A stretch of 64,000 bases of DNA from Deltaproteobacteria bacterium (lineage in GTDB: Bacteria; Desulfobacterota; GWC2-55-46), in contig JAIOIE010000008.1 in NCBI GenBank assembly GCA_019912665.1, positions 248,001-312,000 of the forward strand, written 5' to 3'. Position 1 is the first letter of the stretch, and each line of letters begins with the position of its first letter. This document shows, piece after piece, positions 36,705 to 45,399 of this stretch. The position numbers and the translations under genes are program-made. Under the pieces are notes generated by a model, which was given only the letters and a program-made list of their open reading frames with translations, did no database searches and was not told the origin of the DNA.

Positions 36705-37457
36705 ATGCAGGGTTTCTGGAACAGGCTCAAGGCACGGTGGTACAGGAGGGGGCTCGATCATACCGATTTCCCCGAAAAGGCGCTCTCGGTGATACTCCCG
36801 AGGGCCGATGACGCGAAGACGTTCCTCGACATAGGCGCGGGATGCGGGACGCTGTCCATGCCGCTTGCCAAAGCCGGGAAAACAGTGACGGCGCTCGACT
36901 CGTCGGCCGCCATGCTTGAGATACTCAGGGAGGACATGGCAAGGGAAAAGATAAAGGGCATACGCCCTGTCCACGCGGAATGGGGGAAAGCGGAGCTAAA
37001 GCGCCACGACGCTGTCATTTGCGCGAACGTCCCGGCACTCCTTTCCTATCCCGAGGAGAACCTGAAGGAGATGGACCGCCTCGCGAGGAAGGCGGTTTTC
37101 GTTATAGAGAACGCGGACCCCATGGCGGACAAGTTCTACTACAGGGAGTTGTATCCCCTCCTTTTCAACAAGCCATTCGGCGAGAGGGCCGACTACTTCA
37201 AAACCTACTCGGCACTCCATTCTCTCGGCATATTCGCCAACGTGGAGATAATCGAATACGATTTCGACCAGCCTTTTGATGATATCGGCGAGGCAATCGA
37301 GTTCTGGAAGGAGTACATAGGCATCGTGACCGAGGAGCACGACCGTAAGCTCAGGGATTACCTGGAAGGCAAGCTCGTAAGAAAGAAGGGCGTGCTACTT
37401 GCGAAGTTCCACAAGAGGTCGGCTGTCATGTGGTGGAGGAAGGGAAAGACAAAATAG
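36705..37457 (+). CDS. Class I SAM-dependent methyltransferase
   Basis: About 250 residues with the SAM-binding motif FLDIGAGCGTLSMPLAKAG, then VTALDSSAAMLEIL (acidic residue binding the ribose) and HDAVICANVPALL for the later motif. The substrate is unknown; the C-terminal half has no recognised accessory domain. I chose the ATG at 36705 because GGAGG lies nine bases upstream. A GTG at 36663 without a ribosome binding site is the longer alternative. It is convergent with ccsB. Confidence 0.82.
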   Translation: MQGFWNRLKARWYRRGLDHTDFPEKALSVILPRADDAKTFLDIGAGCGTLSMPLAKAGKTVTALDSSAAMLEILREDMAREKIKGIRPVHAEWGKAELKRHDAVICANVPALLSYPEENLKEMDRLARKAVFVIENADPMADKFYYRELYPLLFNKPFGERADYFKTYSALHSLGIFANVEIIEYDFDQPFDDIGEAIEFWKEYIGIVTEEHDRKLRDYLEGKLVRKKGVLLAKFHKRSAVMWWRKGKTK

Positions 37458-37487
37458 GCGTTAAAGGCCGTTTTCCGTTTTCCGCGC

Positions 37488-38270
37488 TCAGAAGCTGTGG
37501 CTGCTCTTCATGAGGAGCGATACTCCAAGATAGGTGAAAAGGACGACGAAGAAGCCGAGGACCGTCGCGATCGAGAGCCCCACGCCGCGCCATTCCCTCA
37601 CGTACCACGCGTGCATGGCCCCGGCGTAGTAGAACCAGACTATGAACGACCAGATGACCTTGGGCTCCCAGAGCCAGTAGGTGCCCCAGGCGAGATACGC
37701 CCACACGGCCCCGGCGAACATGGAGGCCGAGAAGAAGAAAAAGCCCCATAGTATGCTCTTTGCGGCTATCTCCTGGAACTTCTTTATGTCCTCCGCCTGA
37801 ATCCCCTTCCATTTCTTCCAGAGATAGATGACCGCCCCGGAAAAGGCGAGCGTAAATAGCGCGTAGGCCGCGAACGAGGATATGACATGCGTCTCGAACC
37901 AGACGGTCCGGAGGACCAGCGTAAGCGGCCCGCCCGGCTTCTCGTTCATGAGGGCGAATACGAGGGCGAGGACGGCTACAGGCAGGGTTATGACCTCGGT
38001 CTCCCGCTCGTCGTACCTGAATATCACGATTGCGCTCACGAGGACGGTCGTCCAGCTGAAAAAGACGAGCGTTTCGTACATGGAGGCCATCGGTGCGTGG
38101 CCCGTTGATATGATGCGCTCGATTAGCCCCCCGGAATGGACGAGGAGGCCCAGAACGAGGAGCCATCTGGAGATGCTCCCGAGCTTTTTCGAGCCGGACG
38201 CGTGGTGGATTAATACGGTGGCTGCGCTCAGGATATAGAGCGCGACCGAGGCTATTATAAAAGGCTTCAT
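37488..38270 (-). CDS. ccsB: Cytochrome c biogenesis protein CcsA/CcsB family
   Basis: A 260-residue membrane protein of the system II haem-handling family, with about eight helices. Conserved His residues are seen in HSGGLIER, ETHVISSF and AGAMHAWY. The WWD-type tryptophan-rich motif is WGTYWLWEPKVIWSFIVW, in which Glu replaces the usual Asp of WDPKE. It passes haem to the periplasm for attachment to apocytochromes c, normally together with a ResB-like partner, which is not in this window. It is followed on the plus side by the convergent methyltransferase. Confidence 0.85.
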   Translation of the reverse strand: MKPFIIASVALYILSAATVLIHHASGSKKLGSISRWLLVLGLLVHSGGLIERIISTGHAPMASMYETLVFFSWTTVLVSAIVIFRYDERETEVITLPVAVLALVFALMNEKPGGPLTLVLRTVWFETHVISSFAAYALFTLAFSGAVIYLWKKWKGIQAEDIKKFQEIAAKSILWGFFFFSASMFAGAVWAYLAWGTYWLWEPKVIWSFIVWFYYAGAMHAWYVREWRGVGLSIATVLGFFVVLFTYLGVSLLMKSSHSF

Positions 38271-38343
38271 GGCGAGGCCGGGGTTCTCCTTATTCCATGT
38301 TTCCAGGAGGGATTTTACAGGCTGGAGCCGGGAAAGTAAAGCC

Positions 38344-38985
38344 TTACCTGCCCCGCTCTTCCGGCCATATGTAGGAATGGAGCTGCAGCTGGAGCCGCAC
38401 CCGCAACCCGTCCCTGAGTATCCAGGCGGCGAGGTCCCTGGGACTCAAGTCGGGCTTTACCGGCGCAAAGAGCACCTTCTCGGTCCGCCCCCGGAGCACT
38501 TCCTCGATAAACTCCTTTGCCCAGTCGTAGTCGCCCCTGTCCGCGATCACGAGCTTTATCTCGTCCTCAGGAGTTATATGGGAGAGGTTCTCGAGGAGAA
38601 AGGAGCCCGCGTGCCCGCTCGAAGGGCACTTCACATCGACTATCTTTACGACCCTCTCGTCGAGGCCGGAGACCGGAACGGAACCGTTGGTCTCTATGAG
38701 CACCGTTCGGCCCTTATCCAGGAGCCTCCGGGCGAGCTCTTTCGTCTCTTCCTGGAGGAGCGGCTCGCCGCCGGTTATCTCGACGAGTCCGCAGTCCCCG
38801 TAGCGAGTAACCTCTCTCAGGACCTCTTCGATTAAGAACTCCGTAGCCTCGTCAGGGACCCTGGCGTAAGGGGTGTCGCACCATCTGCACCCGAGGTTAC
38901 AGCCGGCAAGCCTTATGAAAACGCAGGGGAGCCCGGCATAGCTCGACTCCCCCTGTATACTCTTGAATATCTCACAGACCAGCAT
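38344..38985 (-). CDS. queE: 7-carboxy-7-deazaguanine synthase
   Basis: Radical SAM enzyme of queuosine synthesis that contracts 6-carboxy-tetrahydropterin to CDG. 213 residues. The N-terminus EIFKSIQGES is the QueE hallmark. The cluster motif CNLGCRWC (C29, C33, C36) binds the [4Fe-4S], followed by EITGGEPLLQ and LIETNGS, and then DVKCPSSGH in the substrate region. It lies between ccsB and the Lon-like gene; queC, queD and queF are not in this window. Confidence 0.95.
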   Translation of the reverse strand: MLVCEIFKSIQGESSYAGLPCVFIRLAGCNLGCRWCDTPYARVPDEATEFLIEEVLREVTRYGDCGLVEITGGEPLLQEETKELARRLLDKGRTVLIETNGSVPVSGLDERVVKIVDVKCPSSGHAGSFLLENLSHITPEDEIKLVIADRGDYDWAKEFIEEVLRGRTEKVLFAPVKPDLSPRDLAAWILRDGLRVRLQLQLHSYIWPEERGR

Positions 38986-39062
38986 CTCTTCTCTCTCTCC
39001 CTGACCTCATACCCTGCGGCTTGCATTGAGGGGCAATCCCTCCGCCTCGACGAGGGATGGTC

Positions 39063-41528
39063 TCATTTTCCGCCCTTCCCGTCCGTTCCCTTTGCGGCCT
39101 CTCCCATTTCGCCGCCGGGCAGTTCCTTTTTGGCCGGGGGCCTTCCGAACTCCTTGAAACTCCTTGCAAGCGCCTCCAACCTCGCCTCAACAAGCCGGTT
39201 CACACTTCCTTCAGGGAAGCCGCCCTTTTCGTCCCTTTCGCCGACCGCCATGCCGGTCAATATTCCGAGCCCCTCATCAACGTGCTCTATGGGGAATATG
39301 GCGAACTTCCCGTCCCTTACCGCCTCTACTACCTCCCTCTTGAGCATCAGGTTCTTTACGTTCCTCCTGGGTATGATGACTCCCTGGCCGCCGGTGAGCC
39401 CCTTGGCCTTGCATATCTCGAAGAAGCCCTCTATCTTCTCGTTCACGCCGCCTATGGGCTGCACCTCGCCCCTCTGGTTCATGGAGCCGGTTACGGCTAT
39501 GCCCTGGTCGAGCGGAATGCCCGAAAGGCTCGAATATAGCGCGTATATCTCCGTGCAGGTTGCGCTGTCGCCCTCTATATCTTCATAAAGCTGCTCGAAG
39601 GTTATGGACGCCGAAAGGGTAAGCGGGAACTTCTGCGCGAACCTCTCGCCCAGAAAGCTCGTGAATATCATCAGGGCCTTGTTGTGAATGCGGCCGCTCA
39701 TCTTCACTTCACGCTCTATATTCACTACTCCCGCGTCCCCCATGAAGACCCGGGCCGTGACCCTCGAAGGCTTTCCAAAGGCGTAGTCGCCCGGGTCGAG
39801 GATGGCGAGGCCGTTCACCTGGCCGACCACCTTCCCGACGGTCGCGACCATAATGGTGTCTTCCTTTATATAGTCCCGGAGCTTGTCCGATATTTTCGAG
39901 TTCCTGTATATCCTTTCCGCGTCGGCCTTTTCTACGTGCGAGGCCGAGACGGTCCTGGCCCCCTCGATCCCGGCCCAGTAGCTCGCCTCTACGATGACGT
40001 TCGTCACCTCGTTGAACCTGGCCGAGAGCTTCTCCCTGTCGCCCGCAAGCCGCGCACCGAACTCCACCACCTTTCCAACCCCGGTCCTGTCAAAGGGGAG
40101 TAGCCCTTCCTCCCTGCACCTGGTGGCTATGAAGTACGCGTACTTCTCGATATTGGCGTCGGTCCTCGGCATGACGGTATCGAAGTCGGCCTTGACCTTG
40201 AAAAGCTTCCGGTATTCGGTATCGAGGTTATAGAGGAGGTAATAGATGAACGGCTCGCCTATGATGACGAGCTTTATGTTGACCGGGATGGGCGCTGGCT
40301 TGAGAGTCGTGGCGGATACGATCCTGTACTGTTCCCACGGGTCCTCTATGCGCGCCTCCCTGTTCTTTATCATCCTCTTTAGCGAATCGTAGACGAATAT
40401 GTTCCGGAGTATGTCGAGGGCGTTGACGATAAGATAGCCGCCGTTGGCCTTGTGCACGCTCCCGGGCTTTACCATCGTGAAGTCGGTAGTAGCGCCCCCG
40501 AGCTGCACCTTGTACTCGATCCTCCCGAAAAGATTGGTGTATGTGGGGTTGGACTCGTAGATGACAGGCGCGCCCTCGGACTCCCTGTTGCCTACGAAGA
40601 GGTTCACCTTGTAGCGCTCGAACGATGGCTCGGGCTTCTGGAGCCTGAGGCCCCCTATGGCGAGCGGGACCTCCTCCTTGGGCCTGAAGTCGTCGATATT
40701 GTTAAGGATATTCTCCTTCACCTTATATAGATAATCCACCACCCCCTTGAACTCCTTGAACTTATCGAGGAGCTCGTTTATCGCGGGGTTCACCACGTAT
40801 TGGACGACTTCCCTGTCCAGGGCGTTTATCCGCTCCTTGGTCTCCTTCTCTATGTTCCGGGCCTCCCTTATGGCGTCGGAGAGCTTGTCCTGCATGACTG
40901 CAAGGTCCTGCTCGATCATCGCCCTCCGCTCGGGAGGGAGGGACTCGAACTCCTCCTGGCTCATGGGCTTGCCGTTCTTGGCAGGCACGACCGCAAGGCC
41001 GCTCACGGTCTTTTTAAGGACGAGCCCCCTTTCCATGGCCCTCTGCTCCAGCCTGAAAAAGAGCGCCCTGGTGCGTTCCTGCTGCCCTTCAATTATCTCG
41101 TCCCTGTGCTTCTCATAGTCCTTGGACTCGAAGACCTTCGGGATGTCGCGCAAGAGCATCTCGACGAGCTCGTCCATGTCTGCGGCGAACTCGGCCCCCC
41201 TGCCTGGAGGCAGGCTTATGGCTGTCGGCGTGTCCACGTCCTCGAAGTTGAAGACATAGCACCAGTCCTCGGGAACAGGCTCGCCCTTGGCCTTGGCCTC
41301 TATTATGCCTTTTATCGAGGTGGACTTTCCGACTCCGGTGTCGCCCAGGACGAAAATATTATAGTTGTGGTTGGTGATGCCGAGGCCGAACTGGATGGAG
41401 CTCAAGGCCCTGTCCTGGCCTATTATCTCCTGGAGGGAAGGGAGCTCGTTTGTAGTGGCGAAAGAGAACCTCTCGGGGCTGCACCTCCAGGCGAGATCTT
41501 CAACCCCCAACCGCTTCTCTTGTGGCAT
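39063..41528 (-). CDS. Lon-related ATP-dependent protease (AAA + S16 peptidase)
   Basis: The 821-residue protein's ATPase part has Walker A LGDTGVGKS (62-70), a long helical middle region (about 170-300, coiled-coil-like) and DILRNIFVYDSLKRMI. The C-terminal Lon protease domain carries the catalytic Ser in EGDSATCTEIYAL and Lys in GGVNEKIEGF, with GVIIPRRNVKNLML. It lacks the N-terminal substrate domain of classical Lon and belongs to the 'Lon-related' YcbZ/LonB-like group. It probably degrades misfolded or regulatory proteins in the cytoplasm. Its promoter is an extended -10 next to a MITE. Confidence 0.92.
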   Translation of the reverse strand: MPQEKRLGVEDLAWRCSPERFSFATTNELPSLQEIIGQDRALSSIQFGLGITNHNYNIFVLGDTGVGKSTSIKGIIEAKAKGEPVPEDWCYVFNFEDVDTPTAISLPPGRGAEFAADMDELVEMLLRDIPKVFESKDYEKHRDEIIEGQQERTRALFFRLEQRAMERGLVLKKTVSGLAVVPAKNGKPMSQEEFESLPPERRAMIEQDLAVMQDKLSDAIREARNIEKETKERINALDREVVQYVVNPAINELLDKFKEFKGVVDYLYKVKENILNNIDDFRPKEEVPLAIGGLRLQKPEPSFERYKVNLFVGNRESEGAPVIYESNPTYTNLFGRIEYKVQLGGATTDFTMVKPGSVHKANGGYLIVNALDILRNIFVYDSLKRMIKNREARIEDPWEQYRIVSATTLKPAPIPVNIKLVIIGEPFIYYLLYNLDTEYRKLFKVKADFDTVMPRTDANIEKYAYFIATRCREEGLLPFDRTGVGKVVEFGARLAGDREKLSARFNEVTNVIVEASYWAGIEGARTVSASHVEKADAERIYRNSKISDKLRDYIKEDTIMVATVGKVVGQVNGLAILDPGDYAFGKPSRVTARVFMGDAGVVNIEREVKMSGRIHNKALMIFTSFLGERFAQKFPLTLSASITFEQLYEDIEGDSATCTEIYALYSSLSGIPLDQGIAVTGSMNQRGEVQPIGGVNEKIEGFFEICKAKGLTGGQGVIIPRRNVKNLMLKREVVEAVRDGKFAIFPIEHVDEGLGILTGMAVGERDEKGGFPEGSVNRLVEARLEALARSFKEFGRPPAKKELPGGEMGEAAKGTDGKGGK

Positions 41529-41577
41529 GGCACCCCCCTGGGCTGGAATTGGGCTGGAAACATAATGCCTGCATTCA

Positions 41578-41606
41578 ATTATACCACATCCGGCAATCTC
41601 GAAGAA
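41578..41606 (-). promoter_or_regulatory. Promoter of the Lon-like gene, -35 region inside the MITE
   Basis: Minus-strand TGG-TATAAT, a perfect extended -10 (TATAAT at 41578-41583). With a 17-base spacer the -35 position (41601-41606, TTCTTC) falls within the terminal repeat of the family A element that starts at 41590. Confidence 0.5.
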
Positions 41607-41735
41607 TCAGAGGTTTTTCACGAAATCAAGGAAGGCCGGGAATAAAAAGCGGAGCATATAATGCAAATATGTGAGCATTTTATTCCTGTAACTACCCAGA
41701 GTCCGGGAGAAAGATCAAATTCTTGAGGTTGCCGG
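41590..41735. mobile_element. MITE-like element, family A, copy 1
   Basis: Near-palindromic element of about 146 bp. Ends are CCGGCAATCTC and GAGGTTGCCGG. The core has GGAATAAAAAGCGGAGCATA, a TGTGAGCATTTTATTCC arm and ACCCAGAGTCCGGG. It shares this core, in the same orientation, with copies at 55879 and 60456. This copy is the most diverged at its ends. No coding capacity. It fills the gap between the Lon-like promoter and the stop of the CDF gene. Confidence 0.75.
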
Positions 41736-41738
41736 ATG

Positions 41739-42689
41739 TCAATGCAGGTGTCCGCGCCCCCTATGGGCTATTTTCCGGAATATGTCATTGGGCTCGCATC
41801 CGGAGCATTCGGCCTGCAGGGTGGTGTAGAATATGTGGTGGTCGTGCGCGAGCCTCTCGTTAATCTCGCTGAATATCTCCCCCATCCTCCACCTCTGTGT
41901 CGGGACTACGTCGATGTGCGCGCTCAGGGCGTAGACGTTGTGGCATATGGACCAGATGTGGAGGCTGTGCACTCCGGATACGCCCTCGGGCGAGAGTATG
42001 TCGTCCCTGACCCTGTTGAAATCTATATCCCTCGGCACACCTTCAAGGAGTATGTGCGAGGATTCCCTTATGATCTTTACCGCCCCGTTTATGATAAGCG
42101 CGCAGATGGCCATGCTTATGAGCGGGTCGATGGGATACCATCCCGTGTAATATATTACGGCCGCCGAGACTATGACTCCCACCGAGGCAGCCGCGTCGCC
42201 CACGACGTGTATAAAGGCGCTCCTGACGTTCAGGTCGGCCTTTGCGTGGCCGTGCAGCCATTTCGCGACGACAAGGTTCACGACAAGGCCTATGGAGCCC
42301 ACGATTAGCACCCCCGCGCTCTCGACGGGCTCGGGGTTGAAGAACCGGATGAAGCCCTTGTAGAAAATGAAGCCGGTTATGAGGACGAGGACGAAGCTGT
42401 TGATGAACGATACGAAGACCTCGACCCTGTGGAACCCGTAGGTCCGTTTTTCGGTCGGCGGAAGCTCGGCTATGTATATGGCGAAAAGGGAAAGGGAGAG
42501 GGCGAAAACGTCCATAAAGACGTGCGCCGCATCGGTCATGAGGGCAAGCGAATTCGTAAGGAACCCGCCTATGAGCTCGGCAAGGAAGATGACGCTCGTG
42601 AGCGTTATGGATACGATTAGGCGCTTCTTGAGGCCCGAGTCGGCGTCAACTCCTTCATGCCCGTGCGGGTCGTGTTTATGTGCGTCCAT
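41739..42689 (-). CDS. Cation diffusion facilitator (CzcD-like metal exporter)
   Basis: The 316-residue antiporter exports Zn2+, Co2+ or similar ions. It begins with a His-rich tail (HKHDPHGHEG), then six helices with metal-site residues in SLALMTDAAHVFMD and SAFIHVVGDAAASVG, and a C-terminal cytoplasmic domain (GVSGVHSLHIWSI, LSAHIDV) ending RGRGHLH. It follows modC by 30 bases on the same strand, so it may be transcribed with the molybdate genes, though its substrate is expected to be a divalent metal. Confidence 0.92.
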   Translation of the reverse strand: MDAHKHDPHGHEGVDADSGLKKRLIVSITLTSVIFLAELIGGFLTNSLALMTDAAHVFMDVFALSLSLFAIYIAELPPTEKRTYGFHRVEVFVSFINSFVLVLITGFIFYKGFIRFFNPEPVESAGVLIVGSIGLVVNLVVAKWLHGHAKADLNVRSAFIHVVGDAAASVGVIVSAAVIYYTGWYPIDPLISMAICALIINGAVKIIRESSHILLEGVPRDIDFNRVRDDILSPEGVSGVHSLHIWSICHNVYALSAHIDVVPTQRWRMGEIFSEINERLAHDHHIFYTTLQAECSGCEPNDIFRKIAHRGRGHLH

Positions 42690-42719
42690 CAGGACCCCTT
42701 TTAACTCATGAAAACCTTA

Positions 42720-43808
42720 TTATCGGATTACCCAAATATTTTCCTTCTTTAATGATACCTTGATGCATTGGCCCGCCGCAAGTCCAAGTTTTCTAAGCAC
42801 AAAATTGGGCAGCTCCGCCTTAAGCGGGGTACTGCCCTCACCTGCCTCAAGGTAGAGTATGTGGGTCGAGCCTCTGCCGACAGTGCCGGTTATCCTGCAC
42901 TCGAGTATGTTGTCCTGGACCTTCCCGAGCACCCTGTCTGGCCTTATTACGAGTATCTCTTCAGGGCGTATGCAGAAAGAGACGTCCATCCCGGGGCTCA
43001 AGGCCGGACCGGGCGGCAAAGGGGCCTTAACCATGCCTATGTCCGGGTTGTCGATAATCACATGGATCCCGTCCAGGGCGGCTATTTTGCCTGAAAAGAT
43101 GTTCCGCACACCCATGAACCGGGCGACGTTCCTTGTAAGGGGCCTGTAAAAGACGTCCTCTTGTGTGCCGGCCTGCTCGATGGAGCCGTTATTTATTACG
43201 GCTATCCTCTTACCCAGCATGAATGCCTCCTCGAGGTCGTGAGTGACGAGGACGGTGGTAATCGGATACATGCGGTGGATATTGAGGAGGTCTGCCCTGA
43301 GCTTTTCCCTGACCTGATAGTCGAGGGCAGAGAAGGGCTCGTCAAGGAGGAGCACCCTGGGCCCTGCGGCGAGTGTCCTCGCGAGGGCCGTCCTCTGCTT
43401 CTGCCCGCCCGAGAGCTCGTGCGGAAACCTCTTTTCAAGCCCCGAAAGCCTCATTACGGAAAGGAGCTCCCCTACCTTCTGCCGGACCTCGTCCTTGTTT
43501 CCGCCCCCTATGCCGTAGGCTATGTTCTCCGAAACGGTCATGTGCGGGAAAAGGGCGTAGTCCTGGAAGAGGTGCCCTATCTTCCTCGTCCTCATGGGCA
43601 GGTTTACGCCGGCACCCGAATCGAAGAGTGTCTCGCCCTCAACCGCCACCCGGCCCTCGTCAGGCGCCACGATGCCGGATATCATCTTAAGTACCAGGCT
43701 TTTCCCGGCGCCGGACGGGCCGAAGAGCACAAGGAGCTCCTCGTCAAGCTTTAGGTCCACCTCCACTCTGAAGCCGGGGAGCCTCTTTCTCAAGGATATC
43801 TCAAGCAT
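42720..43808 (-). CDS. modC: Molybdate ABC transporter ATP-binding protein
   Basis: The 362-residue protein has the ABC ATPase with Walker A GPSGAGKS, the ABC signature LSGGQKQR, Walker B VLLLDEPFSALD and the H-loop VTHD. The C-terminal region (about 280-362) is a TOBE/MOP-type molybdate-sensing domain (GRGSTHILYLEAGEG, LRKLGLAAGQCIKVSLKKENIWVI). It powers molybdate import through ModB. One base separates it from the modB stop. Confidence 0.94.
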   Translation of the reverse strand: MLEISLRKRLPGFRVEVDLKLDEELLVLFGPSGAGKSLVLKMISGIVAPDEGRVAVEGETLFDSGAGVNLPMRTRKIGHLFQDYALFPHMTVSENIAYGIGGGNKDEVRQKVGELLSVMRLSGLEKRFPHELSGGQKQRTALARTLAAGPRVLLLDEPFSALDYQVREKLRADLLNIHRMYPITTVLVTHDLEEAFMLGKRIAVINNGSIEQAGTQEDVFYRPLTRNVARFMGVRNIFSGKIAALDGIHVIIDNPDIGMVKAPLPPGPALSPGMDVSFCIRPEEILVIRPDRVLGKVQDNILECRITGTVGRGSTHILYLEAGEGSTPLKAELPNFVLRKLGLAAGQCIKVSLKKENIWVIR

Positions 43809-43809
43809 C

Positions 43810-44466
43810 TCAGAACCTCACCCGGCTGAACCTCCCGGCAATGAAGAGGACAGTGAAGGAAAAAAGCGTTATTATGCCGACGAGCAGGTTGGCGGTCGCG
43901 TAATCCCCTGCCTGCACGGCGTCGTAAATGGCTATGGGTAGCGTCTGGGTAAGGCCAGGGATGTTGCCTGCTATCATGAGCGTTGCGCCGAACTCGCCGG
44001 TTGCGCGCGCAAAGGCCATGACCGCCCCGGCAAAGAGCCCCCGCCACGCGAGCGGCAGCGTTATGGTCGTTATGACCTGCAGCTCGGTCTTCCCGAGGAG
44101 CCTTGCCGCGTCCTCGAGCTCCGAGCCCACGCCTTCGAGCGCGGCCCTCGCGGGCTTGACGAAAAGCGGAAGCGACGAGATGAAGGCGGCTATCACGGCC
44201 CCCTTCCAGGTGAAGACGAGCTCGATGCCGAGCGTATCAGAGAGGAAGTTTCCGAGCCGGCCCGACCTTCCGAACGCGGTAAGCAGATAATATCCGAGGA
44301 CCGTCGGCGGTATGACGAGCGGCTGCATTATGACGACGTCGACTAGACTTTTCCCCCAAAAGTCCCGCTTTGCCATGATCCAGGCCAGGACGACTCCGAC
44401 GGCGACGGTTATGACGGTCGCGGTGAGCGAGACCTTTACGGTTATGTAAAGCGGGAAGAGGTCCAT
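43810..44466 (-). CDS. modB: Molybdate ABC transporter permease
   Basis: A 218-residue permease with five or six helices. The EAA loop that docks on ModC is VGSELEDAARLLGKTELQVITTITLPLA, and the typical QPLVIPPTVLGYYLL and FARATGEFGATLMIAGNIPG motifs identify ModB. Start and stop are directly adjacent to modA and modC. Confidence 0.95.
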   Translation of the reverse strand: MDLFPLYITVKVSLTATVITVAVGVVLAWIMAKRDFWGKSLVDVVIMQPLVIPPTVLGYYLLTAFGRSGRLGNFLSDTLGIELVFTWKGAVIAAFISSLPLFVKPARAALEGVGSELEDAARLLGKTELQVITTITLPLAWRGLFAGAVMAFARATGEFGATLMIAGNIPGLTQTLPIAIYDAVQAGDYATANLLVGIITLFSFTVLFIAGRFSRVRF

Positions 44467-45246
44467 TTATTTAGGGCCTTCCGGCAGCATGAAGCCGTAT
44501 TTTTTCATTATCAAGGCGCCCTTGGGCCCTTTCACGAACTTTATGAAATCCCTTGCCGCTTTAGCCTCTTTCGACGTGCTTACCACGGCGGCGGCCTGCT
44601 CTATTGGGTCGTGCAATTCCTCCTGCACGAGAATGTAATCTATCTCCGGCACGCCTGCTATGGAGAGGGAGACGAACCCGACCGGGGCGTTCCCTGACTG
44701 GACGAACTGGAGGGCCTGCCTGATGTTTTCGCCGTAAACGAGCCTGGGTTTCACTTTGTCCCAGATCCCTGCGGATTTCATCGCCTCCATCGCCGCCTTT
44801 CCGTAAGGCGCGTGGTCCGGGTTGGCGATAGCTATCCTGTAGCCGCCGGCGACGAGGTCTTCAAGTCCGTTCGCGGTTATCCCCGAGCCCTTCCGGACTG
44901 CCAGCACTATCCTTCCCCTGGCATAAGGCTCCATCGTCTCCGGAATCACCTTCCCCTTCTCCGCAAGGCCCTCCATGTGGGCAATGTCCGCGGCGAAAAA
45001 GACGTCGAAGGGCGCGCCGTGCTCTATCTGCTTGGCGAGCATCCCTGTCGAGCCCATTGAAAGCACCACCTTATACCCGGTCTCCTTCTCGAACTCCGCC
45101 GCAATGTCCTTGAACGCGAACGAAAGGGTGGCGGCCCCGGCGACCGTAAGCTGCCGGTCTCCCGCGAACGCAATGGGCTCGGACAGTGATAAAAAGAATA
45201 TGGCCGGTAACAGGGCCGCGAGGAATGCCTTGAACATGCTTCTCAT
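44467..45246 (-). CDS. modA: Molybdate-binding periplasmic protein
   Basis: Substrate-binding protein of 259 residues. A signal peptide covers about residues 1-28 (cleavage after AFA), then the ModA motifs LTVAGAATLSFAFKDIAAEFEKETGYKV, SMGSTGMLAKQIEHGAPFDVFFAADIAHM and NPDHAPYGKAAMEAM. It captures molybdate or tungstate. The start at 45246 is preceded by GGAGG; an ATG five codons upstream is less likely. A promoter of its own lies upstream at 45264-45293. Confidence 0.95.
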   Translation of the reverse strand: MRSMFKAFLAALLPAIFFLSLSEPIAFAGDRQLTVAGAATLSFAFKDIAAEFEKETGYKVVLSMGSTGMLAKQIEHGAPFDVFFAADIAHMEGLAEKGKVIPETMEPYARGRIVLAVRKGSGITANGLEDLVAGGYRIAIANPDHAPYGKAAMEAMKSAGIWDKVKPRLVYGENIRQALQFVQSGNAPVGFVSLSIAGVPEIDYILVQEELHDPIEQAAAVVSTSKEAKAARDFIKFVKGPKGALIMKKYGFMLPEGPK

Positions 45247-45263
45247 AAGAATATCCTCCATTC

Positions 45264-45293
45264 ATATTATTAGATTGCGACAGAGCGTGTAAA
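45264..45293 (-). promoter_or_regulatory. Promoter of modABC
   Basis: Minus-strand TTTACA (45288-45293), an 18-base spacer and TAATAT (45264-45269). No ModE-type palindrome is visible here, unlike upstream of the porin gene. Confidence 0.5.
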
Positions 45294-45300
45294 GCACTAA

Positions 45301-45399
45301 AAGCTTGCTGAAAAACTCCGCTTTTATTCAGGCTCTCAAAAAGCTCCAGATGCGAGCGACGAAGAGAACGACCCACATGTACTTTTCAGCAGCTGCTAA
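45301..45399. mobile_element. Diverged MITE-like remnant, family B type
   Basis: About 99 bases with inverted ends GCTTGCTGAAAAACT and AGCAGCTGCTGAAAAGT (read inwards from the right), and an internal CTCAAAAAGCTC motif shared with the element at 30964. It separates the porin gene from modA, and the porin stop codon lies in its right edge. Confidence 0.45.
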
